DNA of 9,209 nucleotides from Opitutia bacterium UBA7397 (GTDB lineage: Bacteria > Verrucomicrobiota > Verrucomicrobiia > Opitutales > UBA953), in NCBI GenBank assembly GCA_002470605.1, contig DKND01000006.1, positions 8,441-17,649 of the forward strand, given 5' to 3'. The notes beneath the pieces were generated by a model. That model had not been told where the DNA came from. It searched no databases and saw nothing but the letters and a program-made list of their open reading frames with translations. Numbering within the stretch: the stretch's first letter is position 1; every line of letters starts with the position of its first letter. This document shows, one piece after another, positions 7,503 to 9,209 of the stretch. Made by a program: the position numbers and the translations under genes.

Positions 7503-8188
7503 TGGACAGATTTGGGTGCGCCTCCTCCACCTTTCGGTGCTGGTGGCGGCGTTGCTCCGCCGTTTTTCCCGCCACCGTTGTTATTGCCTTTGCCGCTCCC
7601 GTTATTCGTACCCTTACCGTTGTTACTGCCTTTGCCGTTATTTGTACCCTTGCCTGGGGGTGTGTTGCCCTTGCCTCCGGCGGTGGTGGTGCCTTTGGAT
7701 GAGGTCGCTTTACTGATGAAACTGGAGTTGCCGTTGGACTCGGTGTAGCCGCGTTCGCGTTCGAGTTTCTGCTTGGCCTCGTCGCGAATCTTAGTGCGAT
7801 CGGCGGGCACTGACCACGTCGGGCGTAACAGCATACGGGCCTCCGTCTTCTCGGGCGAATATTCGCCATTTTCTTCGGCTTGGATTTCTACGGTCAAGAC
7901 GACGCTAAACAGGTCGCTGACGGAAGTAGGTTCGATTTTTGATTTCCAGCGAGCCGTGCGATTACCCGGCAGATGGATGTCGCCGCCGCCTTCGGCGTCC
8001 TCGAAGTTGGCTGCTTCCATCAGGGCCGCCCGGGCGCGCGCCATATCTTCCAGCTCGGTAGAGTTTTGTTTTAAAGCCATCCGTCCGAGTAGCACGTTGG
8101 AATAGGCTGAGCCTAATCCAACCGCGGCGAGGGCAAAGATCGCGAGGCTGACAAGGACCTCGATGAGGGTGAAGCCGCGGGTCTTCAT
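7499..8188 (-). CDS. gspI: Type II secretion system minor pseudopilin GspI with Gly/Asn/Lys-rich C-terminal tail
   Basis: The start is placed at ATG 8188 (229 residues), because it gives the leader MKTRG directly before FTLIEVLVSLAIFAL and forms an exact ATGA overlap with the gspH stop. An in-frame start 10 codons upstream would add an unusual Cys-containing leader. Gly5/Phe6 is the predicted cleavage site and Glu10 is the +5 residue. The body (6 to about 130) is GspI-like, with ARARAALMEAANF (51-63), the strand WKSKIEPTS (81-89) and the closing LLRPTWS (120-126). Classical GspI ends near this point, at about 120-130 residues. Here a charged linker (131-149) leads into an 80-residue tail (150-229) rich in Gly, Asn, Lys, Ser and Thr, with a hexapeptide repeat and a Pro/Gly end. 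GspI nucleates the tip complex with GspJ and GspK. The tail has no known function. Confidence 0.9.
   Translation of the reverse strand: MKTRGFTLIEVLVSLAIFALAAVGLGSAYSNVLLGRMALKQNSTELEDMARARAALMEAANFEDAEGGGDIHLPGNRTARWKSKIEPTSVSDLFSVVLTVEIQAEENGEYSPEKTEARMLLRPTWSVPADRTKIRDEAKQKLERERGYTESNGNSSFISKATSSKGTTTAGGKGNTPPGKGTNNGKGSNNGKGTNNGSGKGNNNGGGKNGGATPPPAPKGGGGAPKSVQ
7577..7654 (-). repeat. Tandem 18-nt repeat encoding GK-G-(T/S)-N-N in the GspI tail
   Basis: Read on the - strand, three consecutive 18-nt units (7637-7654, 7619-7636, 7601-7618) encode GKGTNN, GKGSNN and GKGTNN. A fourth, expanded 24-nt unit (7577-7600) encodes GSGKGNNN. The units differ at third positions, so the repeat is not a recent perfect duplication. 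All copies are in frame, so changes in copy number would alter tail length without breaking gspI or the 4-nt overlap with gspJ. Confidence 0.85.
8185..8188 (-). promoter_or_regulatory. ATGA stop/start overlap coupling gspH to gspI
   Basis: The gspI ATG (8188-8186) overlaps the gspH TGA (8187-8185). It decides the gspI start against an ATG 10 codons upstream. The same ATGA arrangement occurs at I/J (7499-7502), J/K (6852-6855), K/L (5626-5629) and L/M (4499-4502). Confidence 0.7.
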
Positions 8189-8706
8189 TTGGCATCTACC
8201 GCCGGCAACGGAGCACAAGTGAGGGGGTCGATTGGCGTGATGCGACGATTTTCATTCCGGACGATTTCGAGCCGGACGCGGTCGCAGGTGCCATCCGAAT
8301 AGAATCGCAACCGGGCTACGGGACTTTCGGTCTCAAGGCCGCCGAGGAGGATGGCTCCTCCGACTTCTGGGCCGATAATTTTGACGGAGACCCCTGCCTG
8401 AACCGGGAGCGTCTCTTCATGATCTTCGCCCCAAGTGAAGTCGGCGCCTTCTTCACCTTCGGTTTTTCTGACCGGAATAAGCTCGATGGTCTGTGCTTGT
8501 TCCACGGCCTCGCGCCGAAGTTTTTGCATCAACGCCAAGAGAGCGTCTTCCGGATCGGAGCGGGCCGTGCCTTTAAGCAGCGACGCGGAGCCGCCGATCA
8601 AGACGGCCGCGAGCATGCTCATCAGGCCAATCACGAGGAGCGTTTCCAGGAGGGTGAAGCCGCTTCGAGCCGGTTTGCCGGTGGGTGACTGAAGGGACTC
8701 CTTCAC
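8185..8706 (-). CDS. gspH: Type II secretion system minor pseudopilin GspH
   Basis: The start is GTG at 8706, the only start that fits: it overlaps the gspG stop as GTGA and leads into the leader KESLQSPTGKPARSG before FTLLETLLVIG. The 173-residue protein has Gly16/Phe17 as predicted cleavage site and Glu21 at +5. The hydrophobic N-terminal helix runs to about 40. DALLALMQKLRREAVEQAQ (54-72) is the conserved helix of GspH/FimT proteins. The C-terminal half carries the GspH pattern of a strand ending in LRFYSDGT (133-140) and a final hairpin with ITPIDPLT (156-163). Cys141 and Cys164 sit exactly beside these two conserved elements, and Cys164 replaces the Gly normally found in the DPLTG motif. 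GspH connects the GspI-J-K tip to the GspG shaft in known systems. The stop overlaps the gspI start. Confidence 0.9.
   Translation of the reverse strand: MKESLQSPTGKPARSGFTLLETLLVIGLMSMLAAVLIGGSASLLKGTARSDPEDALLALMQKLRREAVEQAQTIELIPVRKTEGEEGADFTWGEDHEETLPVQAGVSVKIIGPEVGGAILLGGLETESPVARLRFYSDGTCDRVRLEIVRNENRRITPIDPLTCAPLPAVDAK
8703..8706 (-). promoter_or_regulatory. GTGA stop/start overlap coupling gspG to gspH
   Basis: The TGA of gspG (8705-8703) shares two bases with the GTG of gspH (8706-8704). No Shine-Dalgarno sequence precedes the GTG, which suggests that ribosomes finishing gspG re-initiate on gspH. This overlap is what fixes the unusual GTG start. A weak start here would lower GspH relative to the major subunit GspG, as suits a minor pseudopilin. 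Confidence 0.7.
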
Positions 8707-9149
8707 CAGTTGCCGATATCGTCCGCAGTGTCAGGCTGTTTGTCCCGGCCTTTCGAAAATAAATCATAACTTTCGGTGTTATGCGTGCCAGGGTAGCGGT
8801 ATTGGTACTCTTCGTTCCAAGGGTCGACCGGAGTGCGGCCTCCTTTGGCTTCCATGTAAGGGCCGCGCCAGCGATCGGCCTTGCCTTCGGGCGCGACGAT
8901 CAGCGACTTGATGCCTTCATCGCTTGAAGGATAGTCTCCCATGTCGATACGGTAACGCACCAAGGAGGTCTTCAGCGATTCATTGACGAACAACTTGGCG
9001 ACACCTTCCTGGCTTTGGCCCAGGATCTTGTCGGTGTTCGTGACCGCAAGGCCAACCAGCATGCCGACGATGGCGACGGCGATGAGGATTTCGAGCAGAG
9101 TGAAGCCTTTGCGCAGGTGGCGCACGGCGGACGTCTTAGGAGTATTCAT
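8703..9149 (-). CDS. gspG: Type II secretion system major pseudopilin GspG
   Basis: GspG is the main subunit of the periplasmic pseudopilus that pushes substrates through the secretin. The 148 residues match the family length. A 15-residue basic leader ends in RKG (Gly15), followed by FTLLEILIAVAIVGMLVG with Glu20 in position +5. Hallmarks of GspG are YPSSDEGIKSL (73-83), WRGPY (94-98), PVDPWNEEYQYRYPG (107-121) and the C-terminal loop DLFSKGRDKQPDTADDIGNW (129-148), whose Asp residues correspond to the calcium-binding site needed for pseudopilin stability. This C-terminal motif clearly separates GspG from type IV pilins. It is the first gene of the leftward operon, and its stop overlaps the gspH start (GTGA). 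The start ATG is preceded by a pyrimidine-rich stretch (TCTTCTTATCCTCTTTTC) and no Shine-Dalgarno sequence. Confidence 0.96.
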   Translation of the reverse strand: MNTPKTSAVRHLRKGFTLLEILIAVAIVGMLVGLAVTNTDKILGQSQEGVAKLFVNESLKTSLVRYRIDMGDYPSSDEGIKSLIVAPEGKADRWRGPYMEAKGGRTPVDPWNEEYQYRYPGTHNTESYDLFSKGRDKQPDTADDIGNW

Positions 9150-9209
9150 GAAAAGAGGATAAGAAGATTACTGTTTATTTTTAGAAGACTTAACCTTAGG
9201 CGTTGCCGC
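9150..9209 (-). other. AT-rich gspG leader, possibly including the 3' end of an upstream gene
   Basis: These 60 bases are clearly more AT-rich than the rest of the window. Read leftward, one frame from the window edge encodes ATPKVKSSKNKQ and stops at TAA (9170-9168), 18 bp before gspG; it would make a plausible basic protein C-terminus. A second frame runs to a TGA that overlaps the gspG ATG by 4 nt, but its Leu-rich, AT-driven product looks less like protein. A loose promoter reading (TTAAGT, 17 bp, TAATCT) matches the sigma-70 boxes in only 3 of 6 positions each, so no promoter is called. The window is too short here to choose between these options. Confidence 0.35.

Noticed and set aside
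7341..7748. Open frame on the + strand with a striking Pro/Leu repeat (LPLPLFVPLPLLLPLP)
   Set aside because: It is the antisense reading of the GspI Gly/Asn/Lys repeat: Gly and Lys/Asn codons read backwards give Pro/Ala and Leu/Val. There is no start context, and gspI is clearly the real gene.
8189..8218. Ten-residue N-terminal extension of GspI (MCSVAGGRCQ)
   Set aside because: It overlaps the end of gspH by 34 bases and gives an atypical prepilin leader. The ATG at 8188 gives a standard leader and the same 4-nt overlap as the neighbours.
1..9149. Type IV pilus locus instead of T2SS
   Set aside because: GspG has the calcium-loop C-terminus of T2SS pseudopilins, GspK and the H-I-J set are present in T2SS order, and no pilT or pilus adhesin is seen.

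Overview
This window is almost wall-to-wall coding and holds most of one type II secretion system (T2SS, general secretory pathway) locus. All ten genes can be assigned to Gsp families from their protein sequences: gspD (5' end cut off by the window edge), gspE and gspF on the + strand, and gspG, gspH, gspI, gspJ, gspK, gspL and gspM on the - strand. No RNA genes, insertion sequences, CRISPR arrays or phage genes are visible, and no stretch of 300 bases lacks a gene. gspC and a prepilin peptidase (gspO/pilD) are not in the window.

Layout: positions 1-3954 carry D-E-F in the canonical order, with gaps of 1 and 5 bp. Positions 3957-9149 carry G-H-I-J-K-L-M, also in canonical order but reading leftward. 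The two operons run into each other tail to tail with only 2 bp between the stop codons of gspF and gspM. This equals the classical D-E-F-G-H-I-J-K-L-M order with the whole G-M block flipped. All six junctions inside the G-M block are exact 4-nt stop/start overlaps (GTGA once, ATGA five times). None of the nine start codons in the window has a clear Shine-Dalgarno sequence, so coupled re-initiation is the likely mode of translation. The last 60 bases (9150-9209) are AT-rich and form the gspG leader or the junction with an upstream gene.

How the genes work together: GspD forms the outer-membrane secretin. GspE (ATPase), GspF, GspL and GspM form the inner-membrane assembly platform. GspG is the major pseudopilin, and GspH, I, J and K are minor pseudopilins expected at the pseudopilus tip. 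The parts that depart from the usual family pattern are a Gly/Asn/Lys repeat tail on GspI, a Ser/Thr/Ala-rich insertion in GspK, an Ala instead of Gly just before the predicted GspJ cleavage site, a possible disulfide in GspH, and weakly conserved GspL and GspM.

Organism: a diderm bacterium of moderately high GC. Divergent GspL/GspM, the lack of Shine-Dalgarno sites, and the style of the GspE and GspM sequences suggest the PVC group, perhaps Verrucomicrobiota. This is an inference from family resemblance and not a proven placement. The system is a recognisable T2SS, not a new class of machine; the novelty lies in its arrangement and in the tip pseudopilins.
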